Shown here piece by piece: positions 26,878 to 39,707 of a stretch of 64,000 nucleotides of DNA. This stretch comes from Dermatophagoides farinae (Eukaryota; Arthropoda; Arachnida; Sarcoptiformes; Pyroglyphidae). Numbering within the stretch: the stretch's first letter is position 1; each line of letters opens with the position of its first letter. The notes under the pieces are model-generated. The model was not told the origin of the DNA and did not search any database. It saw only the letters and a program-made list of their open reading frames with translations. A program made the position numbers and the translations under genes. Location of the stretch: NCBI RefSeq assembly GCF_024713945.1, contig NC_134680.1, forward strand, positions 4,488,001-4,552,000, given 5' to 3'.

Positions 26878-29800
26878 TCAAACCAGCGAATTCTTTTTCA
26901 ACCACATTTCACAGATTTTTACATAATGTTGATCATTAATAGCACGAGCGGCCATTAATACGTTTTCAATATTATCGGCATGTCCCAATTGTGCGGCTAA
27001 TAGATAAGCCAATTTTAATTTACCCACCTGTAGATAGGCATCAATACGACGATTATCATCAATGATTAATTTGATTATCGATTCTTTTAATTCGGATAAT
27101 TTTAAACGTGTTAATCCGGCTATTATAGCTGTCGTATCATGTTGTTGTATATTTGATAGACGAATAACGACTGTCATGATTGATTCGACAAAATGAAGGC
27201 AATCAAAGATTATGTCATCCGTAGATAATTGACGATTATTGATTGCTGTCTGCTGATGGGCATCAGCTGACATTTTTTCCATCGAATGATTCTTATTGTC
27301 ATTATTATTACTATTATCATCATCATCATTATTATCCTTATTATGGAGGATGACAAAATCATCATCGATCATCGTAGTCGTTGATGATGACCATGTTGAT
27401 TGAATGAAAGACATTAACTGTTTTAAATCATTACAAATTTTTTTAACATTCGAATTTCTTTCTAAATGTTGAGCAATCAAAAACAATGTGGCCATTCGAA
27501 ATATTAGCTCTCCATTTAGATGATGATCCTAACAGTAAAAAAAATAAAAAATCAAACCATAAATGAATAAAAAGTTAAACATTTTCAACCTACGAGTCAT
27601 AAAGACACGGATGATGCATTAACAATTATTAGCCGAATAAATTAAAAAAAAATTCAAATCCAGACAACACATACCTGTATAATACGTAATGCACAACGAA
27701 ATCCATCTTCAATATCAACATTATCAGCATCATCATCAACTTTAGCTAGATTTTCATTTCGGTTAACTGTGGTGACCGAAATTGTGTTGGATGAAATGTT
27801 TTTCTGACCATAATATAATATAACAAAAGCTGTGATTAAACTTTTCCTTATCGGATCATGTTCCAATAATGTAGGTGGATATGGTAATCGTAACGTCATC
27901 ATTTTGATCGATTCCAAATGAGAAAATTGTTGTTGTTCTTGTAGAATTTGTCGTTGTAAATGGGCCAATGCATATGAAGATAATATAAGCGATGTGGATG
28001 ATGATCGATTTCGTGGATAATTTGATAATATTGATGTTTTAAAATAATTTTCCAAATCATCAATATTATCGGTGATTGTAATGGCAACAGGAAAATGAAT
28101 TTTTCTTCGTCTAAATCGTCGTAATATATCGATTTGTAATTCAATCAAACGAATTTGTTTATATACATCTTTTTTATCCACCGATAGACAGCCACGTTTC
28201 AGACGGATAAAATCGATATTATGTAGATACATATTACAATAATCTCGTGCCTTTTCCAGATGTGAAAGACGATGAAAAAGTAAATCAAAACTATTCAAAT
28301 CATTCGAAAGGTCATTATTATTGTCATTGTAATAATAATCATTCGATGACGATGTTCGTTGTTGATGATTGATAGACGATGATGGTGATAGAAAAAAATG
28401 ATTAATCTGCGTAATGGCAGCACGTAAATAATCAGTCATAAAAACTTGGACACGATAAAGTGTATGAAATGATTCATTATGATTAAGATATTTACAAATA
28501 TGTATCAATGATGAACCAAGTTGTTGTTGTTTTGGATCGGCAATACGAATGGCTGCAAACAATTCGCTTAAATGGCCATTTACCTGTGCTGGAATAAATA
28601 TTTTCTTCAAGAAATTATTCACAATATTTGATTTTGTTTCTTTAACATTCGATGTTGATGATGATGATGATGACGATGAAGGTTGTCGTAAAAATGAATC
28701 AATAGCTTCTTTCCAATAAAAATGACTAACATAGAATTGTAGTTGGTCATCTTTTGATCCATATGTTTCAAGATAATAAACAATTTCTTGTAATATTCGT
28801 GGTTTTAGCTGTTGATTTACCAATGTCGATATATTTGTGTTGATTTTGGAAGATGATGATAAAGCCAAGGTTGGTGTATCGCTAAAGAAATCAAATTGAC
28901 CAAAAATAATTCGTGAACATTTATCGTTGATAGGAATCGATGTTAAACTAGTCGAATTAACCGATACCAATGTTTCAATGATCATACGTAATGTTTTCTG
29001 TACTTCGGAAAATCTTTTCAGCTGATCAAAATAACGACCGAATTTTTGTCGTGCTTCAGCAAAATGAAAATATTTCAACGAAATCAATGCCCATGATTTC
29101 CAGATCGACGACGATTCATTGCCATATTTTTTTGCTATATCAATGGTCAATTCAAATCGTTCAGCTTCAAGTAATTTTTCCTGTAATTTTTGTATATTAT
29201 TATTCAATACGTATCCAATCATTTCTTTACTTCCAAAATTTGAATTAATCAACATTCGTATCACATCTAATCGATCTAGATACCGATTCAGTTGTTCAAT
29301 TCCAGTTGATGCGGAAGATGATGATGATGATGGCGATGGTGATGAATAATTATTTGAATTATTAATTGAATGATGATCATCCATACTGCCAGTACAATCA
29401 CCTTCGAATGCAACACGTGTTGAAATCAATAATGAACGTATCATTTCAATCAATAATGTTGAATCAACATTATGTGATGAAATTGTTTCAATTAATGGTG
29501 CACAGATTTTATCGATTATAAATTTACAGCTTTTTGTTTTGTTTGAATGTAAACGTAGTATAGCTAAACATAGTGATACACTTGGACTAGATTCATAGAC
29601 AAATTCTGTACGACGATTTTGATTATGTGAATCATCTACGATCGATAATTTCCATTGTGTACGACGATTCGAATTCAATGGTTGTGATGATTGTCGATCC
29701 AATGAATTTGTACTAATCTTACGATTTTTATTTGTTTTTGTTGACCAATTAAAACAATCATCACAGACACGTACAGGAATGTTTGGATTAATTTCAACAA

Positions 29801-32800
29801 TAAGAATTGAATTTGATGAACAACCATTACAAACAATACGACCACAACGTCGACAATGATGACGACGATTTATCTATGAAAAAAATTCAGAAAATTCATT
29901 AAAAACAAAACAGGCAAAATTCAGATGGTCATACCATTCCAAAACGAACAATTTGACATAGCATACAATGCGTTTTAGATGTATCCGAAACCCATTGATC
30001 TTTCGATGGAATCGTTTGTGGTATGAAAAATGGTTGAACATTTTTTCCGGTCATCATGGAAGAATCCGATGATATTATTGTCATATCTGAACCATCAAAT
30101 GAATTTGAATCATATAATTCAATATAAACAGATTTTTGTGCATATTTTTCCACTAATTCATCGGCACATATCAATTTATATTGGTTAATAATTCGATCTA
30201 ATGATTCAATTTCACTATTCATTAATAATTGTTCAACCAATAATAATGGTATTGGTATTAAATCAAGATAATCTGGTTGCATTTTTCGGCTCAATAATTT
30301 AACCATTTCAATACCTAAACGATGACGTTCATATTGATTAATTATAATATAGCTTCCACATTTACGATGATATTGAATCAGGAAATCAATAAGAAATGTT
30401 CGAAGATCAAGATTTTCCGATTGATTCAGTATTTTTTCTGCCATAATAATCACATTATTCGATTTGGGATCATCCAAAAACATCTGAAATAATCGTTTCA
30501 ATGGTATATAATCATTTGTTTCACTATATGCATATATTAACAATTCGATCAATAAATCGGCTGTATCATTTTCGAAACCACGAATTTCAAACCAATCGAT
30601 TGCCAATGAATAACGTTTTCGTGTTTTAATTATGGTCAATACATCGATTGATTTGAGATTGTTTCTCGCGGATTTCCATGATTTCAATCCAGTTAATTGT
30701 CCAACGGATGCATAGAATTCAATTTGTTTCAACATTATTGTCAATTTAGATTTACCTTCCGATGCATCGATACCATAATTTAATTCATCATCGCGAATAT
30801 TTTGTAAACCTAATCGAATCAATCGAGTAGCATAAAATGTTTGTTCATAAATTTCAAACGAATCCAATAGGCAAAGAATTAATTCGGCTTTCATACGTGG
30901 ATCACGATGAATTTTGAAAACGTATTTTGCATCTTCTTTGATGAATGCTAAACATGCTAGGATTGCATTCTGGAATATTTGAAAACTTGTATAGAAATGA
31001 CCGGAAAGTGGTGGAAAATCCGCTGGTATTTGTGGCGATGTTTGATCAGCGATCGATGAGAAATCTTCGATCAATCGAAATAGACGATAAACTTGAAGAT
31101 AATTTCCGGATGCGGAATAATGTTCAAGCGTTTTGATGACAACATTTTGACCGGCTGGAATTTGAGCATAAAAAGCGAGCAATAATGATGATTTTCGTAG
31201 ATCATTACAATGAAAATTTTTTCGGATCAAATCCAACCATCGATGTAATGGTGATTCACCAAACAACTGTAGATTTGATCCAATATTATTAGTAATGTTG
31301 GAAATATGTGAATCATCAATCCAATTGAGTAGGCGAAGAATTTCAACTAAAATTGGACATTTACTATGAAAATAATTCAAAACATCTTGATTAATGATTG
31401 GTTGAAAATCAATCAAATCATTCATATCGGCTGATGGATCACAATGTTCATCCGAAAAATAATCATTAATAACAATATTATTATCATTCAATTTAGTACG
31501 GAAAGCTTGTGCACCTTGAAAATATAATTTAATCAATTCAGAAATTGATGGTTGACATAATTCAGTGATGGTAAATTCAATCGATGATTGTGGTAAAAAT
31601 GTACTTGGTATGGTTGGACAGAACACTGAACATAGTACACCGATTAAATTGACTTTCATCACCTGTGCTAGATCATCGATAATTTTCGGTGATATTTTAC
31701 TTTTTATCACCATTGAACATAATATAGCGGATGGACTTTGTTTCAGTATGGAAAAATTCGATGATGAACAAATAATTGATGTATCGATTGTTGTATGTTT
31801 ATCAATAGATCGAATATCTCGTTTTCGACATTCGACTAATGCATTATTCACTTTACAAACATATTGATATAATGCTTTCATATATTGATATTTACCCAAT
31901 GGACAATTGGCCATTAATTGATCATAAATATGATTCAATTCATTTGATTCTGTTTGATTAATTTCATTTTGATTGGTATTTAAGAAAAGATCTGGATCTT
32001 CAATGATTTGATGTTCAAGTTTGATCAATAATGATTGAAATCGACAATACCATTTACATAGTTCGGTTTGTGTCCGTATCATTTCGACAAATGATCGGAT
32101 ATCCAAAAAAGACGATAATGTTAATGATTTTTCTAGAAATTCATTCAATGAAAACTGACTAATATCCAGATGTTGTCCGAGATTTGTTATAAATTTTTGT
32201 ACATCATGAACAAAATTTTCTACCTTTTCCGGTAGGATTTTTCTATTCTGCCCATAATCGGATGATGGTGATTGTTCGAATTGTGCAAATAGATTATTAT
32301 TATGTATGAATACCGATTCAAGAATCGATTGTGCAATCTCCATCGATGGACTTGATGATAGTGCATAATCTAACATGAAAACAATTTTCGTTTCCATTTC
32401 AATTGTATCCATTTTCATTAACATTTCATATAATAATGATTGTATACGTGATGAACGAATACCAAACGTTGTTATATCATCAATATTCAATAATCTGGTT
32501 GTATTATTACTATTATTGTTGTTGTTGTTGTTGTTGTTGTTTTGACTATTTGTTTTATTATTATTTTGATGATCATTATCATCATCAGCATCACCGATAT
32601 GATACGGTTGTTGATAATTGATCGTAGAATGATTATCGAATTGTAGTTGAACATTACAAATTTGTTGATGAAATTCGACAAAATAATCCAACAATTGTAG
32701 CTCTTTATATGGCTTAGAATTTCGTAATTCATTGGCAAATAATTCGGCAATCTGTCTTGAACTATCGAGACGATTTTCCATCAATGTATAACATAATAAT

Positions 32801-35268
32801 TGTGTATATGATGCAAGCATACAGGAAATTAATGATGTATCACGATTTGAATATTGTTTATAATCATTATCACTATTTGTTGATACGGAATAATGACGAT
32901 TCATACCATTCATTCGTTGTTGTTGTTGCTGTTGCTGTTGATCAGCAGATAATCCAGAATGAATTGGTGATGATTGTAATTGATCAATCATTGTAGTGAT
33001 TGTCGATGATGATGACGATGATGATGTTTGCCGGAAAAATGCCGGTCGTATTACATCGTAACGGAATCGTGCATCACTTACATATTTAAGTAAACGAGAT
33101 ATTCGTATTTTAAATTTTTCACGCCATTGTGTATCATCATCATCATCGTCATTAATGTTGTTGTTGTTGTTATTTGTTGATTGTAACGATGATGAAGAAC
33201 GATGATAATGTCGATTAAATAGATCGGAATTTGTTTTATATAACATTGTTTCGAGAACTTTAAGTAATTTTGGTATAAGCCAATTTGGACAGATAAAATT
33301 TGCCATAGAAAAATTATTCATCGATTTGGCCATTGTTGTTGATTTGTGACGAATTTTTGGACTAGAATTACTATTTGTACCATATGGTGATTCAAATGAT
33401 GTTTGTTGTGGTGGTGAAATTGTTTCATCCAAATAATCTTCATCATCAGATTGATGATTATCGTTATTATTGCTATTTTTGATATCATTTTTTGTTAAAA
33501 ATAATAAACTGAATAGATTTTCCATTATTTCCATACGAAATTCAATCATATCAATATCTTGTAATAGACATTGTAATCGATTTGAAATGTCTATGATAAA
33601 TTTTTCACCAAATGTATTGGATGAATTACGATCATTAATGAAAAATATACAGAATAAAACTAAACGAATGACAATAAATCCTTTAAGAATGATGGCAATA
33701 TTACAATCAAAACGATTGATTAGATCACAAATATAATCACAGGTAATATCTGCATTGATTGAAATTGTATCGATTGATGATTGATCATTATTATTATTGG
33801 GAAATTTTAGATGAAAAAAATTATTATTTGATAAAATTTTCAATGGTGATGTACCGGTCATTAGACCAGCAATTATTTCCAAACGAAATGTTGAACGTTC
33901 ATTATTATTATGATTGTTATTATTCAATGAACACCAATCAGCAAATTTGAATACAAAATCCAATTTATTCATAATACGTAAGAAACATTCATCTTTATTA
34001 TTACGGAATTGTTCTTGATGAAGATTATTATACTGATGATTCAAACGATTAAACAATGAACATAGATTTGATTCATTTTTATCGATTTGATCTTGCATTC
34101 GATATACATCTTCATAATTATTAATAATTTGATATAATGATAAAATTGATAGAATAATTTTTGATTTTAACGGTAATTTTAATGATACATCATCTTCATT
34201 TTCATCATTACATTGTTTTTGATTGATGTAATTGAAATCGATAAATTCACGTAGAAAATGTTTACGATCTTCAACGGCCAATAGAAAACATTGTTTTAGA
34301 TTGAAAAATGTTTCAACCATCGTAGAATGGTTTGAGCCATTGTCAAATTGTCGTTGTCTTGTATGACTTGTATCGGAAATGAATCGTATAAATCGTTTAC
34401 TATTAGCAAATAATCCATATGAATATAGAGACATAAGATCCGAATCTGATTGATCCATTAATTTGGTTGACGTTGACGTTGTTGTTGTTTTCAATGGTCG
34501 TAAACAATCGATAACTTGTTTGATTAGATTATCATCATTATATACAGAATCAGGACATCGAAGTAATATCTTCATCATTAATTCTTTGTTCTGATTTTTT
34601 AACGTATGTATCAATGCTTGTGAATAGATTTTTTCGAATACATTCGACTGTGATTTCGAACGATCATTATAAACATTGGCTAAAATATTGCATACAATAG
34701 AAGTGGTTATTGGATCTTGATACAATGAATTTCGTAGTTTTATACATAATGATTGCACAATTTCACCATCTTCAGCCAATGATTCATCTGCTATTGTTAA
34801 ACGTCGATAAAAATCCGATGCATATGGATGTAATCTAGTTAGCCTTGACGAACAAATCATTGTTAAATTAACAAAATTTTCATCTGCTAATAATCGAACT
34901 TTTCTATTAAGATCCGTACTTGATATGACATTATCCAGATTTGATTGTGAATGGAAAAATTTTCTCACCATCAAATGTATGAGCCATAGTTTATTTGCAT
35001 CGGAATTTGTTTCAAATAAATAAACAAAATAGCTTAGTAAACTATTAATATGATTACGATATTGTTTATCAAACATTAATAATGTTGATCCATTCGATTC
35101 ATTGTCGATGTTGATGTGAACATTTTTGATGAAATTTTCAATAGCAATTTCATTGACAAACGTATAGTTACCAATTTTAGTTGCCAATTCAATCTGTTGT
35201 TGTAATTGTGTTAATATTTTATCCACTGAAATTGCCCGAAATACGGGCTGAATTATTGGTTGATCCAT
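26878..35268 (-). CDS. ZFYVE26: FYVE-domain protein ZFYVE26 (spastizin)
   Basis: Large endosomal/lysosomal protein. In humans it binds PI3P and works with spatacsin and AP-5 in lysosome reformation and in cytokinesis (SPG15). Three exons join in phase, 29935-35268, 27675-29873 and 26878-27528, giving 2,727 residues (human 2,539). Introns are 61 and 146 bp. The first exon alone carries 1,778 codons of helical, Leu-rich sequence interrupted by Asn, Asp and Ser repeats. The FYVE zinc finger is split by the first intron: WVSDTSKTHCMLCQIVRFGM joins INRRHHCRRCGRIVCNGCSS, with RVCDDC after it. This R(R/K)HHCR core binds PI3P. The rest is alpha-helical repeat. Identity rests on the FYVE type, size and architecture. 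The N-terminal part is divergent. Confidence 0.88.
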
Positions 35269-35640
35269 ATGAAGATGAAAAATTTTTAAAATATTTAAAA
35301 AATTTAAAATTCATTACAGAACAAACCAAACCAAACAATGATGATTTGAGACGATTCGAATGTTTGTGTTTGCAAACAAAAATATTATTATTATCATTAT
35401 AATTGTTCGTCTGTATCCACACAATCCGTATCGTTTGGGTGTATTTTTTTCACTTTTTCTTCTCAACTACTACCACCAATGGGCGTTATTGAATGAATGA
35501 ATCATTCAAAATACAAATGTATCGAAGCAACATGAAAAATGAAAAAAAAAATGTTGTCTGGTAAACTTCACAACATCAATTTATAATAAATTGCTGCACA
35601 TAAGTTGACATTTCGCCAATGCACACACACACAAATTTAG
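35269..35640. other. ZFYVE26 5' flank
   Basis: AT-rich upstream region of ZFYVE26, presumably holding its promoter. A short CA repeat lies at 35622-35633. Nothing else was recognised before the tRNA-like duplicate. Confidence 0.45.
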
Positions 35641-35687
35641 AGCGCACAACAATCCGAAAGTCAAGTTTACAGGTCAAAACTTGAGAC
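35641..35687 (-). pseudogene. Degraded duplicate of tRNA-Leu anticodon/intron segment
   Basis: This stretch matches the anticodon arm and intron start of the neighbouring tRNA-Leu (about 35837-35880). The shared core atccgaaagtcaagtttaca is identical, and aaacttgag is also shared. No acceptor stem, A box or B box is attached, so it cannot be a functional tRNA gene. It is a partial tandem duplicate about 190 bp away. Confidence 0.7.
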
Positions 35688-35723
35688 GATTTATAGTGTT
35701 TGTTTGCAAAATCCAAAAAAAAA

Positions 35724-35910
35724 TGTCAGAAGTGGGATTCGAACCCACGCCAACATACGTTGACTGGAAAGCACACATTTTGAAACGGAAGTTCAAATGC
35801 GTTTTTGGACGTTTCGATGATAGAATGCGTATTAAACGCGCACCATCCGAAAGTCAAGTTTACACGTTAAACTTGAGTCCAGCGCCTTAGACCAACTCGG
35901 CCATCCTGAC
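35724..35910 (-). tRNA. tRNA-Leu(CAA) with a 102-nt intron
   Basis: The 5' half is 35872-35910 (begins GTCAGGATGGCCGAG, with CAA at positions 34-36). The 3' half is 35724-35769 (TTCCAG, a long variable arm, GGTTCGAATCC, TTCTGACA). The mature length is 85 nt. The acceptor stem GTCAGGA/TTCTGAC pairs with one wobble-type mismatch, the anticodon stem CTGGA/TCCAG is perfect, and the variable arm CAAC-gtat-GTTG is perfect. The intron (35770-35871) sits at the canonical 37/38 position. Its start pairs with the anticodon: TCAAGTTTA and TAAACTTGA form a 9-bp hairpin with a 5-nt loop. Animal tRNA-Leu(CAA) genes commonly carry introns, and this one is long. Confidence 0.93.
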
Positions 35911-36590
35911 TTATCACCACAGCGGAAGTAGAAACCCCCAAACTGCGGTGATATAATTAAAGAGGAAGTATTGGCCATAAGCTTTGATTGGGGAAAATTG
36001 AAAAAATTGGTTTTGATTCATATCCACCACCATTGAAAAAATATAGGTTGTTGGTTTTTAAAGTGTTAATGAAGAGTTTTTTTTTGATGGCATTTAAAGT
36101 GTTAATAAGGTTATTCAAAAAGTTTTGTCTTTTTTATCTTCCATTGTACAAACGCTTATTATGGGAGTCTATGGAAAAATGGCATATGTTCAGGAGACAG
36201 AATTTTTCGAATGATGTATACTTTTTTTTCATTTAACATTGTAGTCTATGGAAATAACATTGCAGTCTATGGCATTAGCATTATGTCTATGGCAACTTTT
36301 GTGACGTTGGATAGCATTAGAATCGATGATGAGATAGAAATGTCATCACAATCATTTGGATATATACTCGAATTTAATGAAAGAAAAATATTTATTCAAT
36401 CAATTCTCGAGGAGGTATGTTGTGTGTATTCTCGATGTTCTCTCTTGTTGTCTGTTCGTTGTACGAGTGTTTAGATGTTTTTTTTTGATTTCGATCGATT
36501 CGAATTTGGCGATTTAAAAAAAATATTATTATATGTATTGTTCATTATTATTGTGTAGAAATGTTTCCATTTCATTTTCATTTATTATTT
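35911..36590. other. Intergenic between tRNA-Leu and the cysteine protease
   Basis: Contains imperfectly repeated phrases (ggcatttaaagtgttaat twice, near 36051-36110) and the 21-bp tandem repeat listed separately. An open plus-strand stretch with ordinary amino-acid composition (about 36289-36415) ends at a donor-like gtatgt. No partner exon was found. Confidence 0.45.
36241..36300 (+). repeat. 21-bp tandem repeat, about 3 copies
   Basis: Units gtagtctatggaaataacat(t), gcagtctatggcattagcat(t) and a partial atgtctatggcaact follow one another with a 21-bp period. A further isolated gtctatgg lies at 36167-36174. The copies diverge in the second half. Confidence 0.7.
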
Positions 36591-38144
36591 TTATTCTACT
36601 ACAACCAACGGAAATATAACATAGGTATTTATTCCGCAAAGATTTTCACCCCGTTTCATGCGGAAAAATCCCTTGTCTCCCCATCCGGTTCCCCAACTAT
36701 TCTTAACGATCCATGCTTTTTCATCCCAGCCAACAATAACTATTGCATGATTGGTTTTCTTTTCACATTTCTTATTTTTATAAACACCTTTTTTTAGATT
36801 TTTCATACTACCCAAATCATCAGCATTGATTGTACTATAAACTGGGCCAAATTCTTGTATGATATATTGAATTTCCTGATCAGATAGTTGTTCCGTTTTA
36901 CCATCCACTGTAACATATTTACCACGTACACAATAATCATCAATGACGGCAACACGATTCTTTTTCGATGCTTTACAGTTTCCATCCTGCAATATTAAAC
37001 AATTAAACTTAATATAATCACATCATGCTTTGATTTTTACCTTTGATTCATATGGATATGATGCTTCATCAGTTATACCATCAGCTTCAAGCAAATAATT
37101 AAATGAATCGACTGCCGTACCACCTTTACAGCCAGTTTTTTTCGCACAATCCACCAGTTCTTGTTCACTTAGATCAAAACTTTTATTTTTGGTTAATCCA
37201 TTGATAAGATATGCACTTTCCAGTATAGATGTCGATACAAATGCCCAACAACTACCGCATTTATTCTGAAATTTCGGTTCAGTAACCATACCTTTTTGAC
37301 GCCAATCAAATTTTTTTGGTAATTTATCACGTTTTTTCACTTTACATTCATCGGCAACTTCAATAGCACGTTTTAAACGTATATTTCTGTTGCCATTATT
37401 ATTACCACGATTTCGATTTCCACCACCACCACCGGATAATGGATTTAATGAACCTAACAGATTCGATGATGATGGTCGATTACCAGAGGATTTTTTCTGC
37501 TTACGATTATTATATTCATTATCAATGTTATCGGATATTTTTTCACCCAATAATGTTTTATATTCTTTTTCATCCCAATCGGATAACTGTGTTAAACCAA
37601 GCTGATATTCACCAATATCCAATGCGCAGGATAGCGTATAATTAGCAATCTCCATCATTGAATCAAATAGATTTTTCATACGTTTCGGTAATTGTTTTAC
37701 ATCAAAATTTTCTGGGAAATTTTTCTATAAAAAAAAAATTTGAAAAGCACAGAATTTACCAAAAAAAAGAGAAAAAAAATTTTTAAGAAATTCTTGAAGA
37801 AAAGAAAAGAAAACAAAAACACTTACATAAAATGTTTGAAGTGTTGTCATTAGATTCTGATTGAAAAAATTATATTCCTCATCACGTACGGACATATCAT
37901 AACATTCTTTAATTTTATCCAAACTTAATTTCGATAATGATGGAAATAATTTCGAAAATGTTTCATTCGATTGTAGATTGACTCCGGAAAGAAATTGTGT
38001 CACTTGATTGGTATTTTTGCCCAATGTATCCATAATTTTCTGTTGACTTGGTGTTAATTTACGAATAATACCGGTACCGGGCAATTGACAATGACAAACA
38101 ATGGCTACCGTAGCCATTATTATTATGAATTGTTTTATTATCAT
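36591..38144 (-). CDS. Papain-family cysteine protease, mite group 1 allergen-like
   Basis: C1A protease. Exons 37827-38144, 37041-37724 and 36591-36986 with introns of 102 and 54 bp give 465 residues. The chosen start gives a signal peptide (MIIKQFIIIMATVAIVCHC). The oxyanion Gln (about 259) and catalytic Cys (about 265) lie in FQNKCGSCWAF, the His (about 414) in KKTNHAIVIVGWD and the Asn (about 430) in WIVKNSWGTGWG. FDLSEQELVDCAKKTGC and GITDEASYPYES resemble the Der p 1/Der f 1 family. The precursor is much longer than those allergens (about 320). An extended N-terminal region and a Ser/Gly/Asn/Arg-rich insert (about 182-225, ending RLKR) precede the protease domain. The function is probably digestive. 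It could also be a non-allergen paralogue. Confidence 0.9.
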
Positions 38145-38835
38145 TTTTGTTTGTTTGTTTGTCTTAGAAATAAAATAAAATTCACTGATAATGAAAATTG
38201 TTGCCAATTAATCTACATGAATGAAGGACAGAATTTCAAATGATCATCGATGATGATGATCAATCTGGAAAAAAAAATTTTGTTGATTCAATTTTATCGT
38301 CGATTTGAAAAGAACAAAAAAAAACCTGTTGTGAGCAACAACTCTTAAACAAACATTTCCTTTATTAATTCCATTCATTTGAGATCATAATCTTGATGAC
38401 AAAAAATAGAAAATTTTCAATTTTTATTTTCAATGACATTGAATTTTTTTTTCTCTCCTTCATATATTCATCATCCAATAAATTATCATCATTGGAAATT
38501 TTTTCAAAAAAAAAAAAAAAAAAATGTATTGCGACTCATTCGATTCGAATGTGATTCAAATATGCTGTTGTTGGTTGCAATCGAATAACAACAACAACAA
38601 CAACAACAACAACAAAAAATGAATCGCCATCGAATGAAAATATTGAAATGATTATTTTTTATCTTGTTGTTATCGCAATGTATTTATTGTAAATTTTTCA
38701 TTTCAAAAAAAAAAAAAAAAATTAATAGAATACTGGTTGTTGTTGTTAATTGTTAATGATAATGATAATATGCTGTTAACAGTGACCATGAATGAATGAA
38801 TCGGTTTTTTTTCACCTATGTCTACTATTAAACTA
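38145..38835. other. Intergenic, protease 5' flank
   Basis: Poly(A) runs at about 38507-38524 and 38706-38721 and a CAA repeat at 38586-38615. The protease promoter should lie near 38150-38300. No gene was recognised. Confidence 0.5.
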
Positions 38836-39159
38836 TTATATTCTATTCCTTGATTGTCGTCTATTCATTGATGATATTCTGGTATTAGTACCACCAACAA
38901 CCATTGTTGATGATGATGATCGACGATGTTGATGATGACGATTACGATCTTTGATTAATAATCGTACAACATAGATGATCATTGATGCACCGATTAGAAT
39001 GACAATTACCATTAATATTATAATCCATAATGGTAATGATCGATTTATAATTTCAGGTGTTGTTGAATGTTCTGTTTTACTATCATCCGATAGTTGTATT
39101 AGATGTTGAGATAGACTTGTCGCTACTGTTGCCACTGTTGCTGTTTCGTTGTTTTTCAT
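38836..39159 (-). CDS. Possible small single-pass membrane protein
   Basis: Open frame of 107 residues that I do not recognise by name. The N-terminal ~42 residues are polar, Thr/Ser-rich and negatively charged overall. One strong transmembrane segment follows (LPLWIIILMVIVILIGASMI), and then a basic Arg/His/Ser tail (RNRHHQHRRSSSS). The basic side after the helix suggests a type III/Nout orientation. Part of the tail is encoded by an ATC repeat, which can keep frames open by chance, but the ordered polar-helix-basic layout favours a real gene. No splice partner was found. Confidence 0.45.
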   Translation of the reverse strand: MKNNETATVATVATSLSQHLIQLSDDSKTEHSTTPEIINRSLPLWIIILMVIVILIGASMIIYVVRLLIKDRNRHHQHRRSSSSTMVVGGTNTRISSMNRRQSRNRI

Positions 39160-39707
39160 TTCTTCTTTTCAACAAAAAAAAATTTGTAAAAAAAAAAATT
39201 TTTAAAAATCAAACAAAAAACCAAAAACAAAAAAAAATTCAGAATCACGTTATGAAAAATGAAAGAAAACAGGCTTTTTTGTACAGGCATTTTTTGAAAC
39301 TTGTTTTTCAACTTTTAATCCAAAAATCAACAACAGTGCAAAAAAAATCGAATTTTTAATCAATTTCATTTGTTTCTGTCCAAAAAAAAAAACATTCCAT
39401 ATTCTCGATTGAAACGAACAAACAAACAAAAAAAAACAAAATTTTATTCGTATAAATCAATTATAGCATTACTCATAGAAGAAAGATGGGTGTGTTACAA
39501 ATTGAATAAATATAAATTTCAGTGGCCAAACAGCAACAGCAACAACAACAACAACAAACGATTATTGATGAATGATGAAGATGATGATAATCACCAATAG
39601 GAGAATTATAAACAAAAAAAGGAGTGTTCGAAAAAAAAGAATTATCCAAACATTTCGAATAATTCAAATCACAACAATGAATGGTGGTGTATATGCATGG
39701 AAATTGA
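39160..39707. other. Intergenic, SYVN1 3' flank
   Basis: AT-rich with A runs and a CAA/CAG repeat near 39531-39556. Probably contains the SYVN1 3' untranslated region on the minus strand. No gene was recognised. Confidence 0.5.

Noticed and set aside
32403-32996. Several Tyr/His/Cys-rich ORFs on both strands
   Set aside because: They are shadows of ZFYVE26 exon 1, produced by Asn and Gln repeat tracts.
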